Assembly (NCBI RefSeq): GCF_002741945.1
Contig: NZ_MDVN01000001.1
Span: 124,001-188,000, forward strand
Source of the DNA: Gaetbulibacter sp. 4G1
Lineage (GTDB): Bacteria; Bacteroidota; Bacteroidia; Flavobacteriales; Flavobacteriaceae
Length of the DNA: 64,000 bases
Direction: 5' to 3'
Both the position numbers and the translations under genes were made by a program. Below the pieces are notes generated by a model, which saw nothing but the letters and a program-made list of their open reading frames with translations, was not told the origin of the DNA and did not search any database. Shown here in pieces: positions 44,539 through 54,619 of this stretch (position 1 is its first letter; each line of letters begins with the position of its first letter).

Positions 44539-46215
44539 ATGAATTTATATATAAAAAAAATCAGCTTTCTTTTACTTTCATTAGCCTTTATTTTTACAGC
44601 TTGTGAAACTGAAGAAAGCATAACAATAACGAGTCCAGAGGCAAAGTTTGTTCTAAATACTCCAGGTATTAGTAGTGTATTTTTAAACTTTTCTTTACCA
44701 GATAATCCTGCGTTTACCATTTCTTGGAATGATGAAGTAACTGGAGGTGGCTCTTACAATGTAGAGATGTCTACAGACGAAGCATTTACAACTCCTGTTT
44801 CTTTAGGAACTACAGATAAGAGCAATTTTTCAATGACGGTAGCAGATTTTAATAATGCTATTGCAGGTACTGGTGTTAGCACATTTAAAGATATAGCTAT
44901 TTACATGAGAGTCTCTGCCGGAAGTCAAATTTCAAACAACATTTTACTTTTAGTTACAACCTATCCTGTTAATGAGCAAGTAGTAAATAGTGTTTCAGAT
45001 GGCGATGCCTTTGTTTTATCATTAGATAATAATGATGCTATTGCAATTACTGTAGAATGGGATGACCCTATTTTAGACTCTTCTTTAGGTGTAAACGTAG
45101 AATATTTTATAGAAGCGGCAACAGTAGGAACTAATTTTGCAATGCCAATAGAAATGGGCTCTGTTACAAATCAAAATTCAATTTCATTAACAAATGCACA
45201 GTTAAATGCAGCAGCAATACTAAGTGGTATTCCAGTAGATTCAACTGGCGATTTAGACATAAGAGTACGTTCTGTAATTACAGATAATGCATCTGGTTCT
45301 GTACTTGAAAGAATTGGAGATACCATTACCATATCTGTAACCACTTATTTAACCGTTTTAGATTTATCTACAACTTGGGGTATTGTTGGTTCTGCTGCTA
45401 ACGATTGGGGTGCTACTCCAGATTTACCTTTTTGGACAACTGATGTTGATGGTGTTCTAGTAGCCTATGTAAATTTAATTGATGGCGAAATCAAGTTTAG
45501 AGAAAATATGGATTGGGCAAACAATTATGGAGATACAGGTGTAGATGGCACATTAGATGCTGGTGGAGATAACATTGCTGTTACCTCCGGTTCTTATAAA
45601 ATCACAATGGATTTAAATAATTTAACTTACACGCTTGAAAACTTTTCATTAGGAATTGTAGGTGGGGCTTATAACGATTGGGGAGCAACACCAGATTTTA
45701 TGCTAGAGTACGATCAATATTCTGATGTATTTAGAGGTATTGTAACCTTAATTGATGGAGAAATGAAGTTTAGAATGAACAACGATTGGGGAACCAATTG
45801 GGGTGATGATGGTGTAGATGGTACTTTAGATGAAGGTGGGGCTAACATTGTTGTAACTGCTGGTATTTATATTGCTACTGTAAACATGAATGATTTAACA
45901 TACACTTTAGAACCAATAGATAATGTTTGGGGATTAGTTGGTGGTGCTTACAATGATTGGGGAGCAACGCCAGATGCCCAATTTACAAGAGATTGGTCTC
46001 GTCCTTTTAATGATATTTGGATTCTTAACGACGTAACTTTAATTGATGGCGAATATAAATTTAGAGCCAATAACGATTGGACTGTAAACTACGGAGATAA
46101 TGGTGGCGATGGTGTTTTAGAAGCTGGTGGTGCAAATTTAGCTACTACCGCAGGAACTTATTCTTTTGTTTTAGATTTTTCTGACCCTGCAAACCCAACG
46201 TACACCAAAAATTAA
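44539..46215 (+). CDS. SusF-like lipoprotein with three tandem starch-binding modules
   Basis: The 558-residue lipoprotein (LAFIFTACETEES, Cys near 22) has two SusE-type N-terminal domains (about 30-270). Three near-repeat modules of about 90 residues follow, each starting with an NDWGATPD-type motif (WGIVGSAANDWGATPD, LGIVGGAYNDWGATPD, WGLVGGAYNDWGATPD) and a KFR.N.DW stretch. The repeats are the SusE/SusF starch-binding fold. Three sites on one anchor would raise avidity for polymer. It lies 17 bases after susE, and a terminator follows. Confidence 0.88.
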   Translation: MNLYIKKISFLLLSLAFIFTACETEESITITSPEAKFVLNTPGISSVFLNFSLPDNPAFTISWNDEVTGGGSYNVEMSTDEAFTTPVSLGTTDKSNFSMTVADFNNAIAGTGVSTFKDIAIYMRVSAGSQISNNILLLVTTYPVNEQVVNSVSDGDAFVLSLDNNDAIAITVEWDDPILDSSLGVNVEYFIEAATVGTNFAMPIEMGSVTNQNSISLTNAQLNAAAILSGIPVDSTGDLDIRVRSVITDNASGSVLERIGDTITISVTTYLTVLDLSTTWGIVGSAANDWGATPDLPFWTTDVDGVLVAYVNLIDGEIKFRENMDWANNYGDTGVDGTLDAGGDNIAVTSGSYKITMDLNNLTYTLENFSLGIVGGAYNDWGATPDFMLEYDQYSDVFRGIVTLIDGEMKFRMNNDWGTNWGDDGVDGTLDEGGANIVVTAGIYIATVNMNDLTYTLEPIDNVWGLVGGAYNDWGATPDAQFTRDWSRPFNDIWILNDVTLIDGEYKFRANNDWTVNYGDNGGDGVLEAGGANLATTAGTYSFVLDFSDPANPTYTKN

Positions 46216-46229
46216 ATTTATTTTATACT

Positions 46230-46262
46230 TAAAAAAGGCTGATATATATCAGCCTTTTTTTT
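46230..46262 (+). terminator. Terminator/attenuator between the SusF-like gene and the amylase gene
   Basis: AAAAAGGCTGATA / TATCAGCCTTTTT form a perfect stem around 46232-46262, followed by a T run. It lies 15 bases after the SusF-like stop and just before the amylase gene, so it should reduce read-through into the amylase. Confidence 0.85.
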
Positions 46263-46278
46263 CCTAAAGAATTAAGCT

Positions 46279-49035
46279 ATGAAAAAAATATTACTCTTCC
46301 TTTTTTTATTGGTAGTATCACTCTCATATTCGCAAAGTGTTACTACAATTCCAGTAATTCCAACTGCATCTGATGCTATAACCATTACATTTGATGCAAC
46401 AGGTTCAGAATTGGATGGCTATACAGGTGATGTTTATGCTCATACTGGAGTTATTACTACAAGCTCAACAAGTAATACAGATTGGAAACATGTTATTGGT
46501 TCGTGGGGAAACAATGCCACACAACCTCTACTTACTCGTACAGGAGCAAATACTTATCAACTAGTTATTTCTCCAGATATTCCAACTTACTACAGCTCTG
46601 GTGCAGATGTTGTAACAGATATTGCTGTAGTTTTTAGAAATAGTGCAGGAAATGCACAATCAAGACCCGATATTTTTATCCCTATTTACGCTGCTGGTTT
46701 AAATGTAACCATTACGAATCCCTCTAATGAGTCAGTTTATAATTTGAATGATAATATTACCATTAGTGCAGAATCTAGTATAAATGCAGATTTAGAATTA
46801 AAAGTAAATAATGTATCTGAACAAACAGCTATAAATACTACTACAATTTCAAAATCTTATACATTTACTTCAACAGGGAGTTTTACTATTGAAGCTAGCG
46901 CTACCGAAAATAGTGAGACTAAAACAGAACAGATTGCAGTATATGTAAAAACTACAACTCAAAATGAAACTATACCTGCTGGTTTAGAGAATGGTTTTAA
47001 TGATAATGGAGATGGTACTGTTACATTTGTTTTGCAAGCCCCTTTAAAAACCGATGTGTTTTTAATAGGTGGATTTAACAATTGGACGTTAAACCAAAAT
47101 TATCAAATGAAAAAAGATGGCGATACATTTTGGTTAACCGTTAATGGTTTAGATTCTAACACAGAATATGCCTACCAGTATTTTGTTGACTATAGCTTAA
47201 AGGTGGCAGACCCTTACTCAAAAAAAATATTAGATCCAAACAACGACCAATTTATATCGAACACTACCTACCCTGGTTTAACGGCTTATCCAACAGGAGA
47301 TGCTACTGGTAATGTTTCTACCTTTAAAATAAATGAAACAGCTTATACTTGGCAATCAAATGCATTTGTGAAACCAAATAAAGAAAACCTAATTATCTAT
47401 GAAATGCTAATTAGAGATTTTACTGAAACAGATTCTTTTATTGACGCCATGACGCACCTAGATTATCTTGAGCAATTAGGTGTAAACACTATTGAATTAA
47501 TGCCAATTAGTGAGTTTGAAGGAAACGATAGTTGGGGCTACAATCCATCGTTTCATGGCGCTTTAGATAAAGCATATGGTACTCAAAATCATTTTAAATC
47601 ATTTGTTGATGCTTGTCATTCGCGTGGTATTGCAGTAATTATAGATGTAGTTTACAACCATGCCTTTAGCCAAAGCCCATTAGCACAATTATATTGGGAT
47701 TCTGGCAATAACAAACCAGCCGCTAATAATCCATGGTTAAATCCAGATGCAAAGCATCCTTTTAATGTAGGATACGATTTTAATCACGAAAGTGCTTATA
47801 CTAAAACCTATGTAAAACAAACCTTAAAATATTGGGTTGATGAATTTAGAGTAGATGGCTTTAGATTTGATTTATCAAAAGGATTCACGCAAACTAACAA
47901 TCCAAGTGATGTTGGTGCATGGGGAAATTATGATGCATCAAGAATAACTATTTTGCAAGATTATGCAGATTATATCTGGAATAATGTATCATCTGATGTC
48001 TATATGATATTAGAGCATTTTGCTGATAATTCTGAAGAAACTGTTTTAGCAAACTACGGTTTTATGCTTTGGGGAAATATTAATCATAATTTCAACCAAA
48101 ATACTATGGGCTATGCAACAGAGGCAGATGTATCTTGGCTGTCTTATAGTAACAGAGGCTGGACTAATCCACATGTTGTTGGTTACATGGAAAGTCATGA
48201 CGAAGAACGTTTAATGGTAAAAAATATAGCTTACGGAAACTCAAATGGAGGTTATAATGTAAAAGACTTAAGTACTGCTTTAGATCGACAAGAAGCAGCT
48301 TCAGCTATATTTTATGGAATTCCTGGGCCAAAAATGCTTTGGCAATTTGGAGAATTAGGATACGATAAAAGTATCAATTGCGATGGTGACATTACTAATG
48401 GTTCCTGCAGGTTAGATAGAAAACCTGTGGCTTGGACACTTGGTTATGAATCTGATTCAGACAGAATGGATTTATATAATGTTACAGCAAAAATGATGCA
48501 GTTAAAAAAACAGTTTCCATCAACTTTTAATACCAATAATTTTAACTTAAGTGTTGGCGGATTAGTAAAACGTATTAATTTATATGATAATGTTGGTACC
48601 TTAGATGTCGTTATAGTTGCCAATTTTGATGTAACTACACAATCAGTCAACCCAAATTTTCCTGCAACAGGGACATGGTATGATACGTTTTCAAATACAA
48701 GTATAAATGTTACAAACCCAACTGCTGCTTTAAGTTTACAACCTGGAGAATATAGGTTGTATTCTAAAACTCAAAATTTGAGTGTAAAAAATTCTGATAA
48801 AAATAATCTTGTAAAAGCTTACCCCAATCCAACTTCTGACTCTTTTCAAATAAATAAATATGTTGAAACGGTTTCAATTTTTGATTTAACAGGAAAACAA
48901 GTAAAAACCTTTAAAGGTAGTTTTAATAAAAATCACACTTTTAATATTTCAGATTTATCACCTAGCATATATCTGGCAAAGATTAATAGCAGCTTAGATG
49001 AACAAACCACATTAAAAATTGTGAAACTAGATTAA
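46279..49035 (+). CDS. Secreted GH13 alpha-amylase with CBM-type N-terminal domains and T9SS sorting domain
   Basis: The 918-residue protein has a signal peptide (LFLLVVSLSYSQ), a beta domain at 20-140 (VYAHTGVITTSSTSNTDWKH, as in a CBM26-like or related starch module), an Ig-like stretch (140-225) and a CBM48-like domain at 240-340 (FLIGGFNNWTLNQNY). The GH13 barrel has DVVYNH (456-461), VDGFRFDLSKG with Asp531, MILEHF with Glu579 and MESHDEERL with Asp641. The last 80 residues (AYPNPTSDSFQINKY, then IYLAKINSS) are a type A T9SS sorting domain, so the enzyme is exported to the surface or medium for the first cut of the polymer. Confidence 0.93.
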   Translation: MKKILLFLFLLVVSLSYSQSVTTIPVIPTASDAITITFDATGSELDGYTGDVYAHTGVITTSSTSNTDWKHVIGSWGNNATQPLLTRTGANTYQLVISPDIPTYYSSGADVVTDIAVVFRNSAGNAQSRPDIFIPIYAAGLNVTITNPSNESVYNLNDNITISAESSINADLELKVNNVSEQTAINTTTISKSYTFTSTGSFTIEASATENSETKTEQIAVYVKTTTQNETIPAGLENGFNDNGDGTVTFVLQAPLKTDVFLIGGFNNWTLNQNYQMKKDGDTFWLTVNGLDSNTEYAYQYFVDYSLKVADPYSKKILDPNNDQFISNTTYPGLTAYPTGDATGNVSTFKINETAYTWQSNAFVKPNKENLIIYEMLIRDFTETDSFIDAMTHLDYLEQLGVNTIELMPISEFEGNDSWGYNPSFHGALDKAYGTQNHFKSFVDACHSRGIAVIIDVVYNHAFSQSPLAQLYWDSGNNKPAANNPWLNPDAKHPFNVGYDFNHESAYTKTYVKQTLKYWVDEFRVDGFRFDLSKGFTQTNNPSDVGAWGNYDASRITILQDYADYIWNNVSSDVYMILEHFADNSEETVLANYGFMLWGNINHNFNQNTMGYATEADVSWLSYSNRGWTNPHVVGYMESHDEERLMVKNIAYGNSNGGYNVKDLSTALDRQEAASAIFYGIPGPKMLWQFGELGYDKSINCDGDITNGSCRLDRKPVAWTLGYESDSDRMDLYNVTAKMMQLKKQFPSTFNTNNFNLSVGGLVKRINLYDNVGTLDVVIVANFDVTTQSVNPNFPATGTWYDTFSNTSINVTNPTAALSLQPGEYRLYSKTQNLSVKNSDKNNLVKAYPNPTSDSFQINKYVETVSIFDLTGKQVKTFKGSFNKNHTFNISDLSPSIYLAKINSSLDEQTTLKIVKLD

Positions 49036-49056
49036 TTTTTTTGTTAATTATTTAAA

Positions 49057-49090
49057 AGGCATCTTATCATTTGTGGGATGCTTTTTTTAT
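49057..49090 (+). terminator. Terminator of the susC-amylase operon
   Basis: GCATC and GGATGC arms around 49060-49083 are followed by a run of seven T, 25 bases after the amylase stop. Confidence 0.75.
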
Positions 49091-49167
49091 TGATGCTAAT
49101 TAGTCTTTTAAAATGTATTATTAGTACAATACTATGTTTCAAAATAAAACTCTAAAAGATACTCATC

Positions 49168-49206
49168 AAAATAAAAAACCTCATAAACATAGTTTATGAG
49201 GTTTAA
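49168..49206 (-). terminator. Terminator of the T9SS-protein gene
   Basis: On the minus strand AAACCTCATAAAC pairs with GTTTATGAGGTTT and ends in a T run (complement of the A run near 49170). It lies 27 bases beyond the stop codon at 49233. Confidence 0.8.
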
Positions 49207-49232
49207 AGTTATTAAAGTTAGTCTACTTTTTT

Positions 49233-50753
49233 TTATTTTTTCACTAGTTTTATACTTTTCAAGCTATTATCAGACTTTATTTTAGCAAAATATAATCCTG
49301 CTTTTAAACTAGAACCATCAATTGTTGCTTCACTAGTATCAGGAGTAAGTGATAATACCTGCTTTCCTAGTATATCATAAACTTGAATAGATGATATTTT
49401 TTGGTTTTTTGATTTAACCACCCAACTATCTTGTGTAGGATTTGGATATGCCTTAAATGATGATAATTCAAAATCATCAACACTTAAAACGGTGGCTCCT
49501 AAGGTAATGTTATCAATGATATAAGTCCCTGAAAGACCTTGAGTATCTGTCCCATTTTCATTAGGACTTGCAGCTATACCTCCTAAATCTCCAGTATCTG
49601 TAAAAATATGCAATCTTTCTCTTGAACCTAATCCTGCGTTGAAATCTAATTCTACATTTTTAACATCTTGTCCTACAGTTTGAAAATTCGCTTCAAGAGA
49701 TCCACCACCACCTTGGAAACTAACTCCATGTTGGTGTATTTCTCCTGGATTTGCTGTTGTTGACTGGATTGTGAATCTTAAAGTATTATTTGCATCATCA
49801 CTTAGATCAATAGGTGTTGTAAATGTTACTGAGGCATTATCCCAAGCATTAACTGCTCCTACTATTTGTAGTACATCATTTCCAGCACCATTTGAAATTA
49901 CTGCACCGTCACCTGTTGTCCAACCATCAATAGATCCATTAAAATCAAATGGTAATTCTATTGGGTATCCAAATGATACTGTATATGTTTGCGTAGTTGT
50001 ACCGTTTGCAGCAGTAACTTCAACAGTTGTATCTCCAGGTATTCCTCCAGCGGGAGTAATTATAACACTTGCTCCTGCATCGTTCGTTGTTGCAGTAACA
50101 GTAGGTACTAATGTTACTCCATTGGCTACAGCATAAGTATAGCTAATAGTACCTGAATCAAACCCAGATATTGTAACAGCATCAACTTGTAAATCACTTA
50201 ATGTCGCATCTGCTCCAACAGGATCTGCGCCTAGACTAATATTGTCTATAATGTATGTCCCTGAAAGACTTGAAGTATCTGTTCCACTAACATTAGGAGT
50301 AGCCTGTATAGCTCCCAAATTTCCAACATCTGTAAAAATGTGTAATCTATCTCTTGAACCTAAACCTGAATTGAAATCTAACTCTACATTTAAAACATCA
50401 GTCCCTACAGTTTGAAAATTAGCTTCATAAGATGGTTGACCATCACTTTGGAAACTAACTCCATGTTGGTGTATTTCTCCTGGATTTGCTGTTGTTGACT
50501 GGATTGTAAATCTTAAAGTATTATTTGCATCATCACTTAAATCAATAGCTGAAGCAAATGTTACATTCGCGTTATCCCATGCTTGTCCAGCTCCACCTAT
50601 AATCTCAAGTACATCGCTTCCTGTACCATTTGAAACAGTTGCGTTATCTCCTACCCATCCGTCAAGAGTTCCTTCAAAATCAAAAGGCAATGCTTGGGAA
50701 AATCCAAAAGATGCAGTTAAGAGCATTAATAATAAAGTAATTTTTTTCATCAT
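49233..50753 (-). CDS. T9SS-exported protein with two near-identical beta-sandwich domains (putative glycan-binding)
   Basis: The 506-residue protein has a signal peptide (LLLMLLTASFGFSQ) and two copies of a roughly 160-residue domain (about 22-180 and 268-425), each with DLSDDANNTLRFTIQSTTANPGEIHQHGVSFQ and NVELDFN.GLGSR.RLHIFTD. Between them lies a cadherin-like beta-sandwich domain (ATLSDLQVDAVTISGFDSGT). A T9SS type A tail ends it (SFKAYPNPTQDSWVVKS, GLYFAKIKS). No catalytic motif is seen. Position at the edge of the beta-glucan block suggests a surface binding protein for that glycan; this is inference. A stretch of the two domain copies is almost identical at DNA level. Confidence 0.8.
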   Translation of the reverse strand: MMKKITLLLMLLTASFGFSQALPFDFEGTLDGWVGDNATVSNGTGSDVLEIIGGAGQAWDNANVTFASAIDLSDDANNTLRFTIQSTTANPGEIHQHGVSFQSDGQPSYEANFQTVGTDVLNVELDFNSGLGSRDRLHIFTDVGNLGAIQATPNVSGTDTSSLSGTYIIDNISLGADPVGADATLSDLQVDAVTISGFDSGTISYTYAVANGVTLVPTVTATTNDAGASVIITPAGGIPGDTTVEVTAANGTTTQTYTVSFGYPIELPFDFNGSIDGWTTGDGAVISNGAGNDVLQIVGAVNAWDNASVTFTTPIDLSDDANNTLRFTIQSTTANPGEIHQHGVSFQGGGGSLEANFQTVGQDVKNVELDFNAGLGSRERLHIFTDTGDLGGIAASPNENGTDTQGLSGTYIIDNITLGATVLSVDDFELSSFKAYPNPTQDSWVVKSKNQKISSIQVYDILGKQVLSLTPDTSEATIDGSSLKAGLYFAKIKSDNSLKSIKLVKK

Positions 50754-51198
50754 AAATTAGTTTTTAGATTAGTTAATTTTTAATCAAAATCAGTATTCAA
50801 TTAGTACATTCGAAATGGAATAACAGAAACCTATTTTTCGATATTTATAAATATAAAGGGGAATTATTATAGAATTACTATAATATAGCACTACAAAAAA
50901 CATACAATAAAGCAAATAGATGTTTTTAATATGATTTTAATAAAAACTCTAGTATTCACAAGGTTTTTGACAGCACATCATTTTAATTAAAATCGATATG
51001 CTGCTGATTTTTATAGCTTTGTATGGGTAATGTATAGGTAATGATGATACACAAAAAAAAATCTACTATTGTTAGAGGCTAAAATGGCATCATAAAACAC
51101 TAGGTAACTGATTAATACATAGACAAATGATCTATTATTCATATAATTTTATGCCATAATATTTAAAAAATAGAAATAAAATAATCTCGAAGAAATCT
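50754..51198. other. Intergenic region between the T9SS-protein and FG-GAP genes
   Basis: These are 445 AT-rich bases with no coding frame. A perfect 14-bp AT palindrome ATTTTAATTAAAAT lies at 50980-50993. The region should hold the promoter of the minus-strand gene ending at 49233; I see no convincing promoter pair and no RNA gene. Confidence 0.45.
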
Positions 51199-54100
51199 CT
51201 AATTACTCAGGTTAAATATAGAAAAAGGAGAATTATTATTCGCAACAATAATTAGGCTCTTATTAGGCTGAGTAATGCTACTAATGTTTCGGCTATCTTG
51301 AGGAACATAAAAACCACTTTCTAATGGTGATAGTTTTTTAAATTTGTTTTTACCATCTCCTAATAAAACATTTCCTATACCGGCATCATAACGTGTTGTT
51401 TCTACTTCTACGCCATAATGATTACCAACAGTGATAATATCTTTAAAACCATCTTTATTGAAATCTAATACGAGAGCCGACTTAATTGGAGATATTTGTG
51501 CTTGTATTGGTAAACTATTCTTTACAAGCTTGCCGTTTTCGTTTATTAGAATAATACTTTCAAAACTATTTATTTCATAAACAACTGCCTCTTCTACTTT
51601 ATCTTCTGGTAAAATATCCACTAATTTTGAAGATGCAAAGCTATGAAAATCTTTAAATTTATCAGCAACGTAGGGCATTTGCTGGCTTGTACATTCTCTG
51701 CCACGTAATGGTACATAATCATCCTTATAGAACTTTGCTAAAATAATATCGTTAGTTCCGTTATTATCAAAATCGTTAGCATACACCTTAAATGGATGTT
51801 CTTTTGAGGCTTTAAATTTATTGTTTTTTCCAAGATTACCAATAATATAATCATCATCACCATCATTATCTAAATCGCTAGCGGTAACAGACCACCAAAT
51901 GCCTCTGGTCCCATTTAATTCATATTCTTCAGAACTATTTACAAAGGTTCCAGAATCATTTTCCAAAATAGTAATTTCCATCCACTCCCCTACTATCATT
52001 AAATCATCATCTCCATCTTTATCAATATCCGTAAAAACAGCATCTGTAACCATACCAATATTTTTCAATGCACTAGCTACTTTATCAGGTGCTAATGAAA
52101 ATCTCCCGTTATTATTCATCAGAATAAAACTGCTAGCTGGAAAGCCATATTTTCCAGAGATAAGTCTTGTACCAACAAATAAATCTAGATCTCCGTCCTT
52201 ATCAATATCTGAAGCTTTAATACTTTGTGAACTTTCATAAATATTAGGTAAAGCATCATTGCTTTTAACAAACTCTCCTATACCATTGTTTAAGTACAGC
52301 CTATCCTTTAAAAGTTTATTACCTCTTTTATATTCACTACCTCCGCTAGTAACATATAAATCTAGATCATCATCATTATCTACATCCAAAAATAAAGCTT
52401 CCAAATCTTCTGAGGCTTTATCATTTTCCCATGGTTGAAACTTAGATTCTTCAAAGCTACCTTCCTTATTCTGTAGATATAGTATACCTCTTTGGCCAGC
52501 AGCTCCACTTACAAATAAATCTTCAAGGTTATCTCCATTTACATCTCCAACTGCTGTGAAAGGCCCATTTTGTGAAACATTATGAGGTAATAAGACCTCT
52601 TCTTGAAACTCATTAAACTCGTTCTCTTTATGAGTAAATGCTAATCCCAAACCAGTAGGCTCTACTTGAGTTAGCAATGTTTCCTTCTCATTATTAGTCT
52701 TAGAGATATTTTCCGCTTTTGAATATTTAACCGTTAATTCGCTATTTGCACTTACATTTTTAAATACATTAGTTTTTCCATCTGGCCATATAACTTCAAC
52801 TTTTTCTACCTCAACATCTTTACCTAAACCAAAAAACAAACCAGATTCAACCGAAGACAAATATCCACGGGTTACTGTGTTTTCTGCTATTTGTGTTTTT
52901 CCATTATGATGAATTATAGCTTTTGTGCCATAGCCAAATTTATTTTCGTCGGCTCCTTTTAGGCTAATTTCAAGAAAATTACCAGTCGCTTTATTTTCAT
53001 AAACAAATGCAGATGCCTCCATATTATTAACTACAACGTCTAAATCGCCGTCATTATCTAAATCACCATAGGCCATACCGCTTGAAAAACTTGGTGTGCT
53101 AAACCCCCAGTCTTTCGTTACTTTATCAAATTTTAATCCTCCAGTATTCTTGTAAGCATGATTAGCTAGAGGTACGGATGGTGCTAATTTTGCCATGCTC
53201 AAAAAATCTTGTGATCCTGTATTGAGTTTCTCACTTAATCCTGTTAAAAAATCATTATTACGGACATCCTTTTTAACACCATTTGAGACTATTATATCCT
53301 TATAACCATCATTATCTAAATCAACAAGTAAACCTGCCCAACTCCAATCTGTTTTGGCAATTCCTGCTATACTTGCAACATCTGAAAAGCTTCCATTTCC
53401 ATTATTTATCTGAAGCGTATTTGCCATATATTGATAATGCCTACCAGAATTTACAATTTTATAAAATTCTTCCGTACTCATTGAACCCATGTTGGTTTTA
53501 GACCTGTAATGATCATCTGAAGCCATATCTAATGTGATTAAATCCATAAGGCCATCATTGTTTATATCTCCAGTGTCTGTACCCATGCTAAATTGAGAAA
53601 TATGTTTTAGGTTTTTATCTATAACATTTTTAAACGTCCCATTTCCATTATTATAATACATAACATCTGGCTCGTCATAATCATTAGCAACGTATAAATC
53701 AACCCATCCGTCATTATTAAAATCAGTGGCACTAACACTCAACCCATATGTTAATGCTTCTGAAATACCTGATTCTTTTGAAACATTACGATATCTTCCA
53801 TTATCATTCCTATAGAGTTTATCAGAATAATATATTTCACGCTTTTTTGGAATATTAATATAACGCTTAAATAATCGTGCATCAGGTAGTTGATTAACTT
53901 GATACATATCTAAGTCTCCATCATTATCCATATCAAAAAAAACGGCTTGTGAAGAAAAGCCTGCATCTGCCAAACCATATTGCATTGCAGATTCTGTAAA
54001 AGTGAGGTCTTGATTATTTATATACAATTGGTTTTTTCGCTCTTCAGGGTCCATTGAGTCACCATTTCGACTAACATAAATATCTAAATATCCATCATTA

Positions 54101-54489
54101 TTAACATCAGCCATGGTAACTCCCCATGACCAACCACTATTTCTGGCAGCCCTAGATTTTTTTGTTATATCTTCAAATTGAAACTCACCTTTATTTAAAT
54201 ATAGTCTATCACTAACTTGATTTCCACAGAAGAATATATCTGGTAATCCATCATTATTAATATCTCCAATAGCAACACCAGCACCACTGTATATCTGATT
54301 ATAGTATAAATGGTTTACTTTTTCAGATTCTTTAATAGTGTTATTAAAGTCTATACCTGTTTTATCAGAAGGTAATAACTCAAAACCCCCAGTTAATGTT
54401 TCAGGATTTAAATTACGTTTAGGTTTTTGACACGAGAAAGTCAAAATAACCGTAAGAAAGATTGTTATACGATAAGAAAATTTAATCAT
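51199..54489 (-). CDS. FG-GAP/VCBS-repeat lipoprotein with ASPIC/UnbV domain (CRTAC1-like)
   Basis: The roughly 1096-residue lipoprotein (VILTFSCQKPKRN, Cys near 19) is built of many calcium-binding FG-GAP repeats (for example DINNDGLPDIFFCGN, DVNNDGYLDIYVSRN, DLDNDGDLDVVVNNM), which form beta-propellers, with an ASPIC/UnbV segment near 510-600 (GYGTKAIIHHNGKTQ, GYLSSVESGLFFGLG, VEVIWPDGKT). Such proteins are common near SusCD and glycan loci of Bacteroidota; their function is not established, and surface adhesion or glycan contact are possible. I start at the ATG at 54489; a GTG one codon earlier is possible. It lies 130 bases after the GH17 gene. Confidence 0.88.
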   Translation of the reverse strand: MIKFSYRITIFLTVILTFSCQKPKRNLNPETLTGGFELLPSDKTGIDFNNTIKESEKVNHLYYNQIYSGAGVAIGDINNDGLPDIFFCGNQVSDRLYLNKGEFQFEDITKKSRAARNSGWSWGVTMADVNNDGYLDIYVSRNGDSMDPEERKNQLYINNQDLTFTESAMQYGLADAGFSSQAVFFDMDNDGDLDMYQVNQLPDARLFKRYINIPKKREIYYSDKLYRNDNGRYRNVSKESGISEALTYGLSVSATDFNNDGWVDLYVANDYDEPDVMYYNNGNGTFKNVIDKNLKHISQFSMGTDTGDINNDGLMDLITLDMASDDHYRSKTNMGSMSTEEFYKIVNSGRHYQYMANTLQINNGNGSFSDVASIAGIAKTDWSWAGLLVDLDNDGYKDIIVSNGVKKDVRNNDFLTGLSEKLNTGSQDFLSMAKLAPSVPLANHAYKNTGGLKFDKVTKDWGFSTPSFSSGMAYGDLDNDGDLDVVVNNMEASAFVYENKATGNFLEISLKGADENKFGYGTKAIIHHNGKTQIAENTVTRGYLSSVESGLFFGLGKDVEVEKVEVIWPDGKTNVFKNVSANSELTVKYSKAENISKTNNEKETLLTQVEPTGLGLAFTHKENEFNEFQEEVLLPHNVSQNGPFTAVGDVNGDNLEDLFVSGAAGQRGILYLQNKEGSFEESKFQPWENDKASEDLEALFLDVDNDDDLDLYVTSGGSEYKRGNKLLKDRLYLNNGIGEFVKSNDALPNIYESSQSIKASDIDKDGDLDLFVGTRLISGKYGFPASSFILMNNNGRFSLAPDKVASALKNIGMVTDAVFTDIDKDGDDDLMIVGEWMEITILENDSGTFVNSSEEYELNGTRGIWWSVTASDLDNDGDDDYIIGNLGKNNKFKASKEHPFKVYANDFDNNGTNDIILAKFYKDDYVPLRGRECTSQQMPYVADKFKDFHSFASSKLVDILPEDKVEEAVVYEINSFESIILINENGKLVKNSLPIQAQISPIKSALVLDFNKDGFKDIITVGNHYGVEVETTRYDAGIGNVLLGDGKNKFKKLSPLESGFYVPQDSRNISSITQPNKSLIIVANNNSPFSIFNLSN

Positions 54490-54619
54490 CACAATTTTTA
54501 AATTAAGATACTAAATGTTTTTTGAAAATAAATGAATACATAACCTTTCCTTTAGAATATTAAAAATTAATGTTTTATTTCATATCTCAATTTAAGTTTT
54601 ATTCTAAAATCATAAAAGT

